Source: Nitrospirillum viridazoti CBAmc
GTDB taxonomy: Bacteria; Pseudomonadota; Alphaproteobacteria; Azospirillales; Azospirillaceae
DNA length: 64,000 bases
Direction: 5' to 3'
Assembly (NCBI RefSeq): GCF_000730165.1
Contig: NZ_CP022110.1
Location: 2,301,501 to 2,365,500, forward strand
This document shows, one piece after another, positions 9,228-17,687 of this stretch. The stretch's first letter is position 1; each line of letters begins with the position of its first letter. A program made the position numbers and the translations under genes. The notes beneath the pieces are model-generated. The model did no database searches and was not told the origin of the DNA. It saw only the letters and a program-made list of their open reading frames with translations.

Positions 9228-9818
9228 CTAACCGCGCCAGTCGTCGCGCAGGATGCCGTACAGCACATGGTCGGCCCAGCGGCCGTCGATGCGCAGATAG
9301 CCCCGGGCATAGCCCTCGCGCACGAAGCCCACCTTTTCCAGCAGGCCCTGGCTGGGCTGGTTGGTGGGCAGGCAGGCGGCCTCTACCCGGTGCAGGCCCA
9401 GTTGGCCGAAGGCGAAGCCCAGGCTGGCCTTGGCCGCCTCGCTGGTATAGCCGCGCCGGGCGTAGGGCTTACCCACCCAATAGCCCATGGTGGCCATCTG
9501 GGCCACGCCCCGGCGGACGTTGGACAGGCCGATGCCGCCCACCAGCCGGTCGCTGGAGCGCTCGAAGATCAGGAAGCTGTAGGCCTCGTCATTGCGCCAT
9601 TCCGCCGTGTGCCGGCGCACCCGGCGCAGAAAGGAAGAGCGCAGCAGGGCGTCGGCCGGCCAGGTGGGTTCCCACGGGGCCAGGAAGTCCCGGCTGCGTT
9701 CGCGCAGATCGGCCCATTCCCGCCAATCCTTGACCTGGGCCGGGCGCAGGTACACCTGCGGCCCGTCCAGGCGGATGGCCGGTGTGCTCAGGATATCGGC
9801 ATGTAACAGCCGTATCAC
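9228..9818 (-). CDS. GNAT family N-acetyltransferase, RimJ/RimL-like
   Basis: The 196-residue protein has the layout of RimJ/RimL-type acetyltransferases: VYLRPAQVKDWREW near the N-terminus, GGIGLSNVRRG, then GYWVGKPYARRGYTSEA as the acetyl-CoA-binding motif A, and the C-terminal HRVEAACLPTNQPSQGLLEKVGF. The family acetylates N-terminal amino groups (for example ribosomal protein S5) or small molecules; the substrate here is unknown. The only plausible start is GTG 9818. It lies 66 bases after the M16 protease gene on the same strand, so it is probably the last gene of the thrC-M16-GNAT operon. Confidence 0.88.
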   Translation of the reverse strand: MIRLLHADILSTPAIRLDGPQVYLRPAQVKDWREWADLRERSRDFLAPWEPTWPADALLRSSFLRRVRRHTAEWRNDEAYSFLIFERSSDRLVGGIGLSNVRRGVAQMATMGYWVGKPYARRGYTSEAAKASLGFAFGQLGLHRVEAACLPTNQPSQGLLEKVGFVREGYARGYLRIDGRWADHVLYGILRDDWRG

Positions 9819-9884
9819 CGCCTCAAGCCCCTCCCTACCCCCATCGCCGCCGCCCCCACCGTTACCGGCCCCATCGTTATCGGT

Positions 9885-11156
9885 TCAGTGGCCCAGCCGG
9901 GCCCGGATGCGGTCATACGATTCCAAGCCGGCCAGCGGCCCCAAGGCCGTCACCACCGGCACACTCTCCAACAGCCGGCGGGCGCACCGTTCCACGGCGT
10001 CCACATCCACCGCGTTCACCCGGGCCAGCATCTCCGCCACCGGGATGGGGCGGCCGTGGATCAGCATCTGCTGCCCTACCTGCTCGCACCGCGCCATGCT
10101 GCTTTCCAAGGCCATGACCAGGCTGGACTTCAGTTGGGCGCGGGCGCGCGCCACCTCATCCTCGCGGATGCTGCCCACCAGGTTGGCGACCTCGCCACAG
10201 ACCACGGGCACCAGTTCCGCCACCTGCTCCGGCCCCGTGCCGGCATAGATGCCGAACAGGCCCGTCTCGGCGAAATGGCTGGCGAAGCTGTAGATGCTGT
10301 AGACCAGCCCGCGCTTCTCCCGCACCTCCTGGAACAGGCGGGACGACATGCCGCCACCCAGGAGGGTGGACAGCACCTGCGTCGCGTAGTTGTCCTCGTG
10401 GTGGACGCCCACCGCCTCGAATCCCAGCACGACGTGGGTCTGTTCCAGGTCGCGCTCGTCACGGAAATCGCCGCCGTGATAGCTGGCCTTTTCCTGCGGC
10501 CAGTCCCGATGCTCCGGCAGGGCGCCGAACATCTCGGCCGCCATGTCCACCATGCGGGCATGCTCAATTCGGCCGGACGCCGCCACCACCATGGCCGGGC
10601 CGGAATAATGACCCTGCACATAGGCGTTCAGGTCATCGCGGCTGAGCCTCTCCACGATTTCCGGCAGGCCCAGCACCGGGCGGCCCAGCGCCTGGCCGGG
10701 AAAGGCCGTCGCCTGGAAATGGTCGAAGATGATGTCGTCGGGCGTATCCTCGGCCTGGCCGATTTCCTGCAGGACGACCGTGCGCTCCTTGGCCAGCTCG
10801 TCGGCGTCCAGGCTGGCGTGCTGCACCATGTCCGCCACGATGTCCAGGGCCAGGCCCGCATCCTCCTTCAGCACCTTGCCGTAATAGGCCGTGTGCTCCC
10901 GCGTGGTGTAGGCGTTCAGGTGGCCGCCCACATCCTCGATCTGCTGGCTGATCTGATAGGCGTCGCGCTTGGGCGTGCCCTTGAACAGCATGTGCTCCAC
11001 CAGGTGGGCGACGCCGTTGACCTCGGGCGCCTCGTCCCGGGTGCCGACGCCCACCCAGACGCCCAGCGACACCGTCTCCACCCCGGCCATGCTGTCGGTG
11101 ACGACGCGCAGGCCGTTGTCCAGCGTGGTGACCTGGATTCCGCCCCCGTCGCTCAT
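9885..11156 (-). CDS. M16 family zinc metallopeptidase (mitochondrial processing peptidase-like)
   Basis: The 423-residue protein is a single-chain M16B-type peptidase. The inverted zinc motif is intact: H51-L-V-E54-H55, with the third zinc ligand Glu131 exactly 76 residues after His55 (VVLQEI). The C-terminal half has the usual inactive repeat with the R-E-V-R-E-K-R-G-L-V-Y motif. Bacterial members are close to the beta subunit of mitochondrial processing peptidase and degrade unfolded peptides. No signal peptide is visible, so it is probably cytoplasmic. Its ATG overlaps the thrC stop codon by four bases (ATGA), so the two are translationally coupled. Confidence 0.93.
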   Translation of the reverse strand: MSDGGGIQVTTLDNGLRVVTDSMAGVETVSLGVWVGVGTRDEAPEVNGVAHLVEHMLFKGTPKRDAYQISQQIEDVGGHLNAYTTREHTAYYGKVLKEDAGLALDIVADMVQHASLDADELAKERTVVLQEIGQAEDTPDDIIFDHFQATAFPGQALGRPVLGLPEIVERLSRDDLNAYVQGHYSGPAMVVAASGRIEHARMVDMAAEMFGALPEHRDWPQEKASYHGGDFRDERDLEQTHVVLGFEAVGVHHEDNYATQVLSTLLGGGMSSRLFQEVREKRGLVYSIYSFASHFAETGLFGIYAGTGPEQVAELVPVVCGEVANLVGSIREDEVARARAQLKSSLVMALESSMARCEQVGQQMLIHGRPIPVAEMLARVNAVDVDAVERCARRLLESVPVVTALGPLAGLESYDRIRARLGH

Positions 11157-12583
11157 CGGGCGGCTCCCGTAACGCGAGATTTGGAGCGCACGAAGGCTTT
11201 CACCGCCTCGACGTCGTTGGGCAGCACGGACACCCGCTCCTCCCGTTCATAAAGGTCGGCCAGATGGCGGGGCAGCGGCGGGTGCATACCGGTGGCGGCC
11301 TTGACCGCGTCCGGGAACTTGGCCGGGTGGGCGCAGGCCAGCGACACCAGCGGCACCTCGGCGGGCACGGTGCCAGCGGCGCGGGCCTGGGCGGCGGCGT
11401 GCACGCCCACCGCCGTGTGCGGGTCCAGCAGATAGCCTGTGGTCTGGAACACCCGGCGCATGGTTTCCGCCGTCTCATGCTCATCGGCGCGGAAGCCGTC
11501 GAACAGGCCCCGCGCCTCGGCCAACTGGCGCTCATCCACCGTGAAGTGGCCGCTGGCGGCGAAGCCGTCCATAACGTTCGTCACGGCGGCACCGTCGCGG
11601 CCCAGCAGGTCGAACAGCAGGCGCTCGAAGTTGCTGGACACCTGGATGTCCATGCTGGGGCTGATGGTGGGAACCACGCCGTTGGTGGCCATGGTGCCGG
11701 ACTGGAAGAAGCGGGTCAGGATGTCGTTGCTGTTGGTGCCCACCACCAGGCGCTGGATGGGCAGGCCGATGGCCCGGGCGCCATAAGCGGCGTAGACGTT
11801 GCCGAAGTTGCCGGTGGGAACGGAGAAGGCCACCGGCCGGTCCGGCGCGCCCAGAGCCACGCCCGCCGCCACGTAGTACACCACCTGGGCCAGGATGCGG
11901 GCCCAGTTGATGGAGTTGACGGCGGAGATGTTCAGCTCATCCCGGTAGGCCTGGTCATTGAACAGGGCCTTCACGATGGCCTGGCAGTCGTCGAAGGTCC
12001 CTTCCAACGCCACGTTGTGCACGTTGGGCGACAGCACGGTGGTCATCTGCCGGCGCTGCACCTCGGACGTGCGGCCCTTGGGGTGCAGGATGACGATGTC
12101 CACCAGCTCACGATCCCGGCAGGCCTCGATGGCGGCTGAACCGGTGTCGCCCGAGGTGGCGCCCACCACGGTGATACGACGGCCGCGCTTGGCCAGCACA
12201 TGGTCGAACAGGCGGCCCAGCAGTTGCAGCGCCACATCCTTGAAGGCCAGGGTGGGGCCGTGGAACAGCTCCAGCACCCATTCCTCCTGCCCCAGCTGGG
12301 TCAGGGGGGTGACGGCGGCGTGGGCGAAGCTGCCATAGGCGTCATGCACCAGGGCACGCAACTCATCCTCGGAAATGGCGCCGCCCATGAAGGGGGCCAT
12401 CACGCGGGTGGCCAGCTCGCCATAGCTGAGGCCACGCAGGGCGCGCAAGGCGCTGGCGTCGAAGGCCGGCCAGGCCGCCGGCACATACAGGCCGCCGTCA
12501 CGGGCCAAGCCCGCCAGCAGCGCATCCTCAAAGCCCAAGGCCGGCGCCCGGCCCCGCGTGCTGATATAATCCACCCTAGGCAT
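11153..12583 (-). CDS. thrC: Threonine synthase
   Basis: Threonine synthase is a PLP enzyme that converts O-phosphohomoserine to threonine. The 476-residue length fits the longer bacterial class. The N-terminus MPRVDYISTRGRAP is typical; Lys115 in LFHGPTLAFKDVA is the PLP Schiff-base lysine; VVGATSGDTGSAA is the phosphate-binding loop; and INWARILAQVVYY is a conserved family segment. ATG 12583 follows a non-coding gap of over 300 bases. The M16 protease gene overlaps its end, a pairing common in alphaproteobacteria. Confidence 0.96.
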   Translation of the reverse strand: MPRVDYISTRGRAPALGFEDALLAGLARDGGLYVPAAWPAFDASALRALRGLSYGELATRVMAPFMGGAISEDELRALVHDAYGSFAHAAVTPLTQLGQEEWVLELFHGPTLAFKDVALQLLGRLFDHVLAKRGRRITVVGATSGDTGSAAIEACRDRELVDIVILHPKGRTSEVQRRQMTTVLSPNVHNVALEGTFDDCQAIVKALFNDQAYRDELNISAVNSINWARILAQVVYYVAAGVALGAPDRPVAFSVPTGNFGNVYAAYGARAIGLPIQRLVVGTNSNDILTRFFQSGTMATNGVVPTISPSMDIQVSSNFERLLFDLLGRDGAAVTNVMDGFAASGHFTVDERQLAEARGLFDGFRADEHETAETMRRVFQTTGYLLDPHTAVGVHAAAQARAAGTVPAEVPLVSLACAHPAKFPDAVKAATGMHPPLPRHLADLYEREERVSVLPNDVEAVKAFVRSKSRVTGAAR

Positions 12584-12898
12584 CCATCCCTTGGCTCAAC
12601 TCGAACCCCTACAGTAGCCAGTGGCGCCAAGGTCCCGCAAGCCCGCCAGCCCCCCATGGAAACATGGGTGATTCGCACGGGAAGACCAGCGGCGTGTCAA
12701 GGCCCCGGCGCGGCGTTCCAGGACATCCAATTTTCCCGGAAATGACACTTGGAAACCGCCTCCGGTTGCGCTGCAATAGAACCGACGGCCGGGGCTTGCC
12801 CCCGCCGTTCAATAGCAACATTCCCCGCCAGGATGGACCGGACGAGGCATCGTTCCGGAACGCCGTGGGGTCTTCGAGATGGGGCGGTCCGCGGCACC
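12584..12898. other. Divergent spacer between thrC and the membrane-protein gene pair
   Basis: This 315-base gap lies between thrC (minus) and the gene at 12899 (plus) and must hold both promoters. I see no convincing -35/-10 pair, operator or RNA hairpin. The plus frame is open from 12749, but that stretch is Arg/Pro-rich and looks non-coding. Confidence 0.5.
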
Positions 12899-13471
12899 AT
12901 GGGGCTGATGCACGCGATCACGCTGGCCGGCACCCTGGCGGTGGTGGCGGGCCTGATCATCCTGGTTCTGGGCAAGTTGGGCGAGGCGGCGGTGGAACGC
13001 CAGCCGGACTTTCGCCGTGCCCTCAGCCGCCTGCCCCTGGGTGCCCAGATCGAGAATCGGCTGGAGGGGCGCGAGGCGGAGCTGCGCACCGAGCTGACGG
13101 CCCTGCAAGCCGCCCTGGGCGAGGCGCGCCGCCGCCGCTACGCCCTGGACAAGGACCTGGAGGACGCGCGCCGCAGCGCCCAGGCCCCCGTGCGCGTGGT
13201 GGGGCGTGAGGATGCCGGCCTGAACCGCTTCGTCGCCTGGATGGTCAACCGCCTGGTGCAGCAGGCCCAAGGCGACACCAAGACCGCCGTGGCGCTGGAC
13301 CCGGAATGGGCCGGCCCGCAGATGATCGAGGTATGGTCGGAAAACCTGGCCGACGCCCGCCGCGACCTGCAGCGCTATTTTCCCGCACCCTTGGGCTATG
13401 TGCTGTTGAGCATCCAGCTGGCCAACAGCGGCAAGGCCGACGCGGCCGCGCAAAAGGAGAGCACGGCATGA
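12899..13471 (+). CDS. Unrecognised membrane-anchored coiled-coil protein (first of a pair)
   Basis: I do not recognise this 190-residue protein. It begins with one hydrophobic helix (ITLAGTLAVVAGLIILVLG, about 7-25), then a long charged helix rich in Ala, Leu, Glu and Arg (about 45-110) that should form a coiled coil, and a C-terminal part containing VAWMVNRLVQQ and EVWSENLADARRDLQRYF. ATG 12899 is chosen; ATG 12908 is equally possible and neither has a strong ribosome binding site. Its stop codon overlaps the start of the next gene (ATGA), and both products share the same layout of one membrane helix plus coiled coil, so they may form a complex in the inner membrane. No function can be assigned. 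Confidence 0.7.
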   Translation: MGLMHAITLAGTLAVVAGLIILVLGKLGEAAVERQPDFRRALSRLPLGAQIENRLEGREAELRTELTALQAALGEARRRRYALDKDLEDARRSAQAPVRVVGREDAGLNRFVAWMVNRLVQQAQGDTKTAVALDPEWAGPQMIEVWSENLADARRDLQRYFPAPLGYVLLSIQLANSGKADAAAQKESTA

Positions 13472-14043
13472 TCGCCTTGATGCTGACCCTGCTGGCTGTG
13501 ACGGTCACGGCAGGCCTGACCGGGGAACGCGCCTGGACCCGCGTCAGCGAGGCCAAGGCCCGCCGCCGCCAAGCCCTGAACCGGCAGCGTGAACAAAGCC
13601 AGCGCATCCGCCGCCTGGCGCGCGCCACCTACAGCCTGAAGCAGCAACGCCGCCACATCCAGCTGACCATGGAGACATTGCAGGACGAATGCGCGCGGCT
13701 GGAGCAGGACATCAAGCGCATCGCCCGCCCGGAAAACCGCATCTTCGTGCTGGAGGAACGCCGCAACCCCGCCGACGCCGCCTGGATCGCCACGGTGGAA
13801 GTGGGCGGCACCGTCGCCGACAACGCCCTGCCCGCCGCCGTGCCGTGGCAGCGCCGCCGCTTCCTGCTGTGGGCCGGCGATGATGAGGGCGCGCGGGCCC
13901 GGCTGGAGCGGCGCTTTCCCCATGGCAGTGGCTTCCGCGTCAGCCAGCTGATGCTGCGCCCCAACCACGCCGCCCCGCCGGCCGCCACCAGCGGCGGGCT
14001 GGAAACGCGGGCGGCGAAGGCGGCTCGCATTGCGGCGAGTTAG
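13468..14043 (+). CDS. Unrecognised membrane-anchored coiled-coil protein (second of a pair)
   Basis: The 191-residue product has an N-terminal hydrophobic helix (about 2-17), a basic Gln/Arg-rich coiled coil (about 25-90) and a small C-terminal domain with the segments NRIFVLEER, WIATVEVGG and PWQRRRFLLWAGDD. AAGGAG lies 8-9 bases before ATG 13468, a strong site, and the start overlaps the stop of the preceding gene by four bases. The topology (short cytoplasmic tail, helix, coiled coil) resembles division proteins such as FtsL/FtsB in outline only; I see no family motif. The C-terminal end is Ala/Pro-rich. Function is unknown. Confidence 0.7.
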   Translation: MIALMLTLLAVTVTAGLTGERAWTRVSEAKARRRQALNRQREQSQRIRRLARATYSLKQQRRHIQLTMETLQDECARLEQDIKRIARPENRIFVLEERRNPADAAWIATVEVGGTVADNALPAAVPWQRRRFLLWAGDDEGARARLERRFPHGSGFRVSQLMLRPNHAAPPAATSGGLETRAAKAARIAAS

Positions 14044-14047
14044 CCGA

Positions 14048-14362
14048 TCAATCCTCTTTCAAATAGTAATCCGTTATCGTGCAACTGGAAGAATCATAGG
14101 TTACGCCTATCTTCTTCCCTGTAACTTTAGCAGTCATAACGGTCGACCAAAATCTTTCTATCAAATCAGCGGATGCGGTGCTGGGCAGGTTGAGCTGACC
14201 ATTTGGGCATTGACTAGCGGACGTGAACCAGACGACCACGTGGGGTATGTAATCTTGCAGCCGCCATTTTGTGGGTACTTCCTCGACAAAACCCGACGCC
14301 GCATAAGATGCAGCAGGGAAAAATAAGAAAGACACGGCTAATAGGCCGACAATTTTCTTCAT
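14048..14362 (-). CDS. Small secreted protein of unknown function, AT-rich gene
   Basis: The 104-residue product starts MKKIVGLLAVSFLFFPAASYA, a clear signal peptide, and leaves a mature protein of about 83 residues with two cysteines (SQCPNGQ and SSCTITDYY) that could form a disulfide. GGGGGG lies six bases upstream of the ATG. The frame extends upstream to 14479 but that part lacks a signal sequence. The gene is visibly poorer in G+C than everything around it and uses codons such as AAA, ATA and TTT that are rare nearby, which suggests recent acquisition. It sits 52 bases downstream of the SURF1 gene on the same strand. I do not recognise the family. Confidence 0.7.
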   Translation of the reverse strand: MKKIVGLLAVSFLFFPAASYAASGFVEEVPTKWRLQDYIPHVVVWFTSASQCPNGQLNLPSTASADLIERFWSTVMTAKVTGKKIGVTYDSSSCTITDYYLKED

Positions 14363-14414
14363 AAAGCCCCCCAATGAATGCGCCCGCCCCCCCGCGCCCG
14401 CAGGGTCCTTGATA

Positions 14415-15194
14415 TCACGGCGCTCCCCGCTCCCTCTCCACCCGGCTGAAGCGCAGGTAGGCGATGACCGCCAGGGCAACGGCCAGGCAGTACCAGGTGA
14501 TGGCGTACTGCAGATGATCGTTGGGGATGGTGACGCGGGTCTGGCCGCCCACGGGGAAGCCGCCGGGGTTGGGGGTGGCGCCGGCCTCCACCACCACCGG
14601 CTCCGGCACCTCGGTCCCCGCCTTGGCCGCCATGGCCGGCAGGTCGTACCACAGCCAGAAATTGTCGTTCACCAGATTGTCCGGCTGCATCCAGCCGCGG
14701 GGCGGCGGCACGCGGGCCACCCCGTCCACCGTCACCTCGCCTTCCAACTGGCCCTCGGGCCGGCGCGCCGGGTCCTTGCCCTGGGTGGGAACCCAGCCGC
14801 GGTCGACCAGCACCACGCCGCCGCCGTCCGCCCGCACGAAGGGCGTGACGACGTCGTAGCCGGGGGCGCCCTTCAGGGAACGGGCCCCCAGGTACAGCTC
14901 ATGATCATTCAGGAAATGGCCGGTGATGCGCACCCGGCGGTAATCCCAGGCCTTGGGATCATCGATCTTGGCCGGCAGCTCGGCCGGGGCGGCCGCCATC
15001 TGCTGCTGGATGTGATCCAGGATGCCCTGTTTCCAGAACAGGCGTTGCACCTGCCAAGTGCCCAGGCCCGCCATGAACAGGATGGCGCCGCCAGCCACCA
15101 AGCCGCCCCAGAAGGTCGGGCGGAAGCGCCGGCGCCCCTTCGCGACGGGGCCGGGGGTGGCGCCGGTAGGGGACGCGGTGGACGAAGAAGTCAT
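14415..15194 (-). CDS. SURF1 family cytochrome c oxidase assembly protein
   Basis: SURF1 proteins help insert heme a into subunit I of cytochrome c oxidase. The 259-residue product has the family layout: an N-terminal membrane helix (FWGGLVAGGAILFMAGLGTW, about 28-47), a periplasmic domain with YRRVRITGHF, GYDVVTPF and VLVDRGWVP, and a second C-terminal membrane helix (ITWYCLAVALAVIAYL) after NDHLQYA. Its ATG overlaps the stop codon of the DUF983 gene by four bases, so it is translationally coupled as the last recognised member of the cox operon. Confidence 0.94.
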   Translation of the reverse strand: MTSSSTASPTGATPGPVAKGRRRFRPTFWGGLVAGGAILFMAGLGTWQVQRLFWKQGILDHIQQQMAAAPAELPAKIDDPKAWDYRRVRITGHFLNDHELYLGARSLKGAPGYDVVTPFVRADGGGVVLVDRGWVPTQGKDPARRPEGQLEGEVTVDGVARVPPPRGWMQPDNLVNDNFWLWYDLPAMAAKAGTEVPEPVVVEAGATPNPGGFPVGGQTRVTIPNDHLQYAITWYCLAVALAVIAYLRFSRVERERGAP

Positions 15195-15625
15195 GCACCA
15201 GGATTCCTATCGCTATCACGATCGCCATGCCCGGCGCCATGTCCAGGCGTGTCTTCGGAGGGCTCCTCGAATTCGGCCCGGCGGTAGCGGTATTGCAGGG
15301 CGAACACCACGCCCTTGGCCGGGCGCAGCAGGCCCAGCGTGCCGCCCAGGATGACCACGCCCCAGACCAGGGCGGTCAGCCATAGAGGCCAGTCCACCCG
15401 CATGGACACCATCAACGCGACGGGCACGATGACGAAGCCCAGGATGAAGATCAGGAAGACGGCGGGGCCATCGCCGCTGTCGCCCCGGGCCAGTTCCAGG
15501 CCGCAGACGGGGCAACGCTCCGCCACGGTGAGGAAGCCCACGAACAAATCGCCCCGACCGCAGCGGGGACACTTGCAGCGCAAGCCCGCCAAGATCGGGG
15601 CGACGGAGGAGGCATCAGGTTCCAA
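15191..15625 (-). CDS. DUF983 family membrane protein of the cox operon
   Basis: The 144-residue protein has two CxxC pairs near the N-terminus (LRCKCPRCGRG and ERCPVCGLEL) that could bind zinc or copper, then two membrane helices (VFLIFILGFVIVPVALMV and LTALVWGVVILGGTLGLL). DUF983 proteins are regularly encoded beside cytochrome oxidase genes in alphaproteobacteria, which suggests an assembly role, but none is proved. The start is TTG 15625: a stop codon lies two codons upstream and there is no nearby ATG. It follows ctaE by 38 bases. Confidence 0.85.
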   Translation of the reverse strand: MEPDASSVAPILAGLRCKCPRCGRGDLFVGFLTVAERCPVCGLELARGDSGDGPAVFLIFILGFVIVPVALMVSMRVDWPLWLTALVWGVVILGGTLGLLRPAKGVVFALQYRYRRAEFEEPSEDTPGHGAGHGDRDSDRNPGA

Positions 15626-15663
15626 GGTTTATGTCCGTCAGGAACAGAACGACGGTCCTGGCG

Positions 15664-16533
15664 TCAGTGCGGAATCACGCCGCGCGGCGTGGAACCCCAC
15701 CAGTAGATGCTGACGAACAGGAACAGCCAGACCACGTCCACGAAGTGCCAGTACCAGGCCGCGGCCTCGAAGCCGAAGTGGCTCTTGGGCGTGAAGTGGC
15801 CGGCGCGGGTGCGGAAGAAACAGACGATCAGGAAGATCGTTCCGACGATGACATGGAAACCGTGGAAGCCGGTCGCCATGAAGAAGGCCGAGGTGTAAGC
15901 GTTCTGGGCGAAGCCGAACTCGGCGTGCATGTACTCGTAAGCCTGGAAGCAGGTGAACAGCAGGCCCAGCAGGATGGTGAAGCCCAGGGCCCGGGCGGCT
16001 TCCTTGTTGCGGCCCTCCACCAGCGCATGGTGCGCCCAGGTGACCGTGGTGCCCGACAGCAGCAGGATGACGGTCATCAGGATGGGCATGTCGAAGGGGT
16101 TGACCGGTTCGATCCCCTTGGGCGGCCAGACGCCGCCATTGGCGGCGACGCGGCCGATCTGCTGCGCCTCGTTGAAGTAGATGCTGGTGTCGAAGAAGGC
16201 CCAGAAGAAGGCGACGAAGAACATGACCTCGGAGGCAATGAACAGCGTCATGCCGTAGCGCAGGCCGATCTTCACGACGGGGGAGTGCAGCTTGCGCACC
16301 ACCGATTCGCCGATGACGTCGCGCCACCAGGCGAACATGACACCCAGCACGCCCAGGAAGCCGACGATGGCCAGGATCCAGCCATGGCCATGCATGCCCA
16401 GCACGGCACCGCTGGTCAGCAGGCCCGCCGCGACGGAGGCGACCAAGGGCCACGGGCTGGGGTCCACCAGGTGGTAGGGCTGCTTTATGCCCTCAGAATT
16501 TCCGGGCGCGGAGTTAGCCTGGACATCAGCCAT
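15664..16533 (-). CDS. ctaE: Cytochrome c oxidase subunit III
   Basis: The 289-residue product is a multi-helix inner membrane protein of the COX3 family. Conserved pieces are YHLVDPSPWPL at the N-terminus, WWRDV, GMTLFIASEVMFFVAFFWAFF with the conserved acidic residue in the membrane, TAYEYM-like QAYEYM, FFMATGFHGFHVIVGTIFL and the C-terminal WHFVDVVWLFLFVSIYWWG. Subunit III keeps the proton uptake path of subunit I working. The 186-base gap to ctaG upstream contains two short hairpins (16581-16596 and 16624-16638). Confidence 0.97.
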   Translation of the reverse strand: MADVQANSAPGNSEGIKQPYHLVDPSPWPLVASVAAGLLTSGAVLGMHGHGWILAIVGFLGVLGVMFAWWRDVIGESVVRKLHSPVVKIGLRYGMTLFIASEVMFFVAFFWAFFDTSIYFNEAQQIGRVAANGGVWPPKGIEPVNPFDMPILMTVILLLSGTTVTWAHHALVEGRNKEAARALGFTILLGLLFTCFQAYEYMHAEFGFAQNAYTSAFFMATGFHGFHVIVGTIFLIVCFFRTRAGHFTPKSHFGFEAAAWYWHFVDVVWLFLFVSIYWWGSTPRGVIPH

Positions 16534-16719
16534 GTTCTTGTTTCCCTCGGATCAAAACAACGCGGTGGTCGTCAGATAACGGCGGACATTGCCGCCCCGG
16601 TCCTTATTCGTGCCCTCCCTGATCCCCCGCGCTGGGGGGACTGGACACTCCCTTGGTAAACGTTCCTGCCGCGCCCGTCCAGAGGTTGTGCGGCTTTGAG
16701 GCCATTGCCCGGCTACGCT

Positions 16720-17349
16720 TCAGCCGCCAGGACGCGCTTTGGCGGCCTGATCCTGCACGGCCGCCGTCGTCTGGTCGGCTGCCAGGAAGAAGGTGTAGGA
16801 CAGGGTGATGGTGGCCACGTCCTTCATGTGCGGGTCGTCGGCCAGCGCAGGATCGACGAAGAAAGTCACGGGCATGTCCAGTTCCTGCCCCGGCTCCAGC
16901 CGCTGGCGGGTGAAGCAGAAGCACTGGATTTTGTTGAAATAAATGCCGGCCTTGTCGGGCGTGACGTTGAAGGTGGCGGTGCCCACCAGCGCCTTGTCCG
17001 ACAGGTTCTTGGCGTGGTAGCGGATCTCCCGCACCTCCCCCAGCTTGACCTGCACGGCATTCTGAAGGGGACGGAATTGCCAAGGCAATTCGCGGTTCAC
17101 TTCGGCATCGAAACGAACGGTGACCGTGCGGTCGACCACGCGGTCGGCGCCCCTCTCCGCCACCTGCGTCGTGCCGCCGAAGCCGGTGGCCTTGCAGAAC
17201 ACCCGGTAGAGCGGCACGGCGGCGAAGCTGAGCCCCACCATACCGGCCACGATGGTCAGCGCCCCCACCAGCATGCGCCGGTTGCGCCGGGCCAGCTCGG
17301 GCCGCGCGGGCGGAATCTGCGGGGAAACGGGACCTGGGGTGTCAGCCAA
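16720..17349 (-). CDS. ctaG: Cytochrome c oxidase assembly protein CtaG (Cox11)
   Basis: CtaG delivers copper to the CuB site of subunit I. The 209-residue protein has a short cytoplasmic tail, one membrane helix (about 27-45), the conserved Cys52 in YRVFCKATGFGG, and the copper-binding C143-F-C145-F in KIQCFCFTRQRL. The end of the domain reads FFVDP and ITLSYTFF, as in Cox11. The start is TTG 17349, with GGGAGG eight to ten bases upstream; there is no better ATG before the membrane helix. It follows the small membrane gene by 99 bases. Confidence 0.96.
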   Translation of the reverse strand: MADTPGPVSPQIPPARPELARRNRRMLVGALTIVAGMVGLSFAAVPLYRVFCKATGFGGTTQVAERGADRVVDRTVTVRFDAEVNRELPWQFRPLQNAVQVKLGEVREIRYHAKNLSDKALVGTATFNVTPDKAGIYFNKIQCFCFTRQRLEPGQELDMPVTFFVDPALADDPHMKDVATITLSYTFFLAADQTTAAVQDQAAKARPGG

Positions 17350-17448
17350 CCTGTCGCCTCCCTGGCTTTGACGACGGCCTTCCCGGTGGGCGGCCGTCTT
17401 TGCGCGCCGATGGCGGGTTCGCCCGCCGAATTCTTATTGGGCAAGGGG

Positions 17449-17643
17449 TTATTGGCCTTGCGCGTGCAGCCCCATGCGCACGATGGCCACGACATAGATC
17501 AATGCCACGAAGCCCAGCAGCGAGAAGAATAGCGCTAGGTTCTTGCCACGCTGGCGGCGCGCCCGCTCGGCCGCGTCGAGGACCGGCTCAGGCGCGGAGG
17601 AGGTGCCAGCAGGGGTACCAGTGGGATTGATGGTATTGGCCAT
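17449..17643 (-). CDS. Small single-helix membrane protein of the cox operon
   Basis: The 64-residue product has a Pro/Thr-rich N-terminus, a basic stretch ERARRQRGKN and one membrane helix (LALFFSLLGFVALIYVVAIV, about 36-55) ending in RMGLHAQGQ. Alphaproteobacterial cox operons often carry a small gene of this kind between ctaB and ctaG, called coxF in Bradyrhizobium as far as I recall. It is probably an oxidase assembly or accessory subunit, by position only. ATG 17643 is 44 bases after ctaB. Confidence 0.8.
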   Translation of the reverse strand: MANTINPTGTPAGTSSAPEPVLDAAERARRQRGKNLALFFSLLGFVALIYVVAIVRMGLHAQGQ

Positions 17644-17687
17644 GCGGTCAGGGTTCCTATGCGGAGGGGCCCTCTCAGGCGAGGGCG

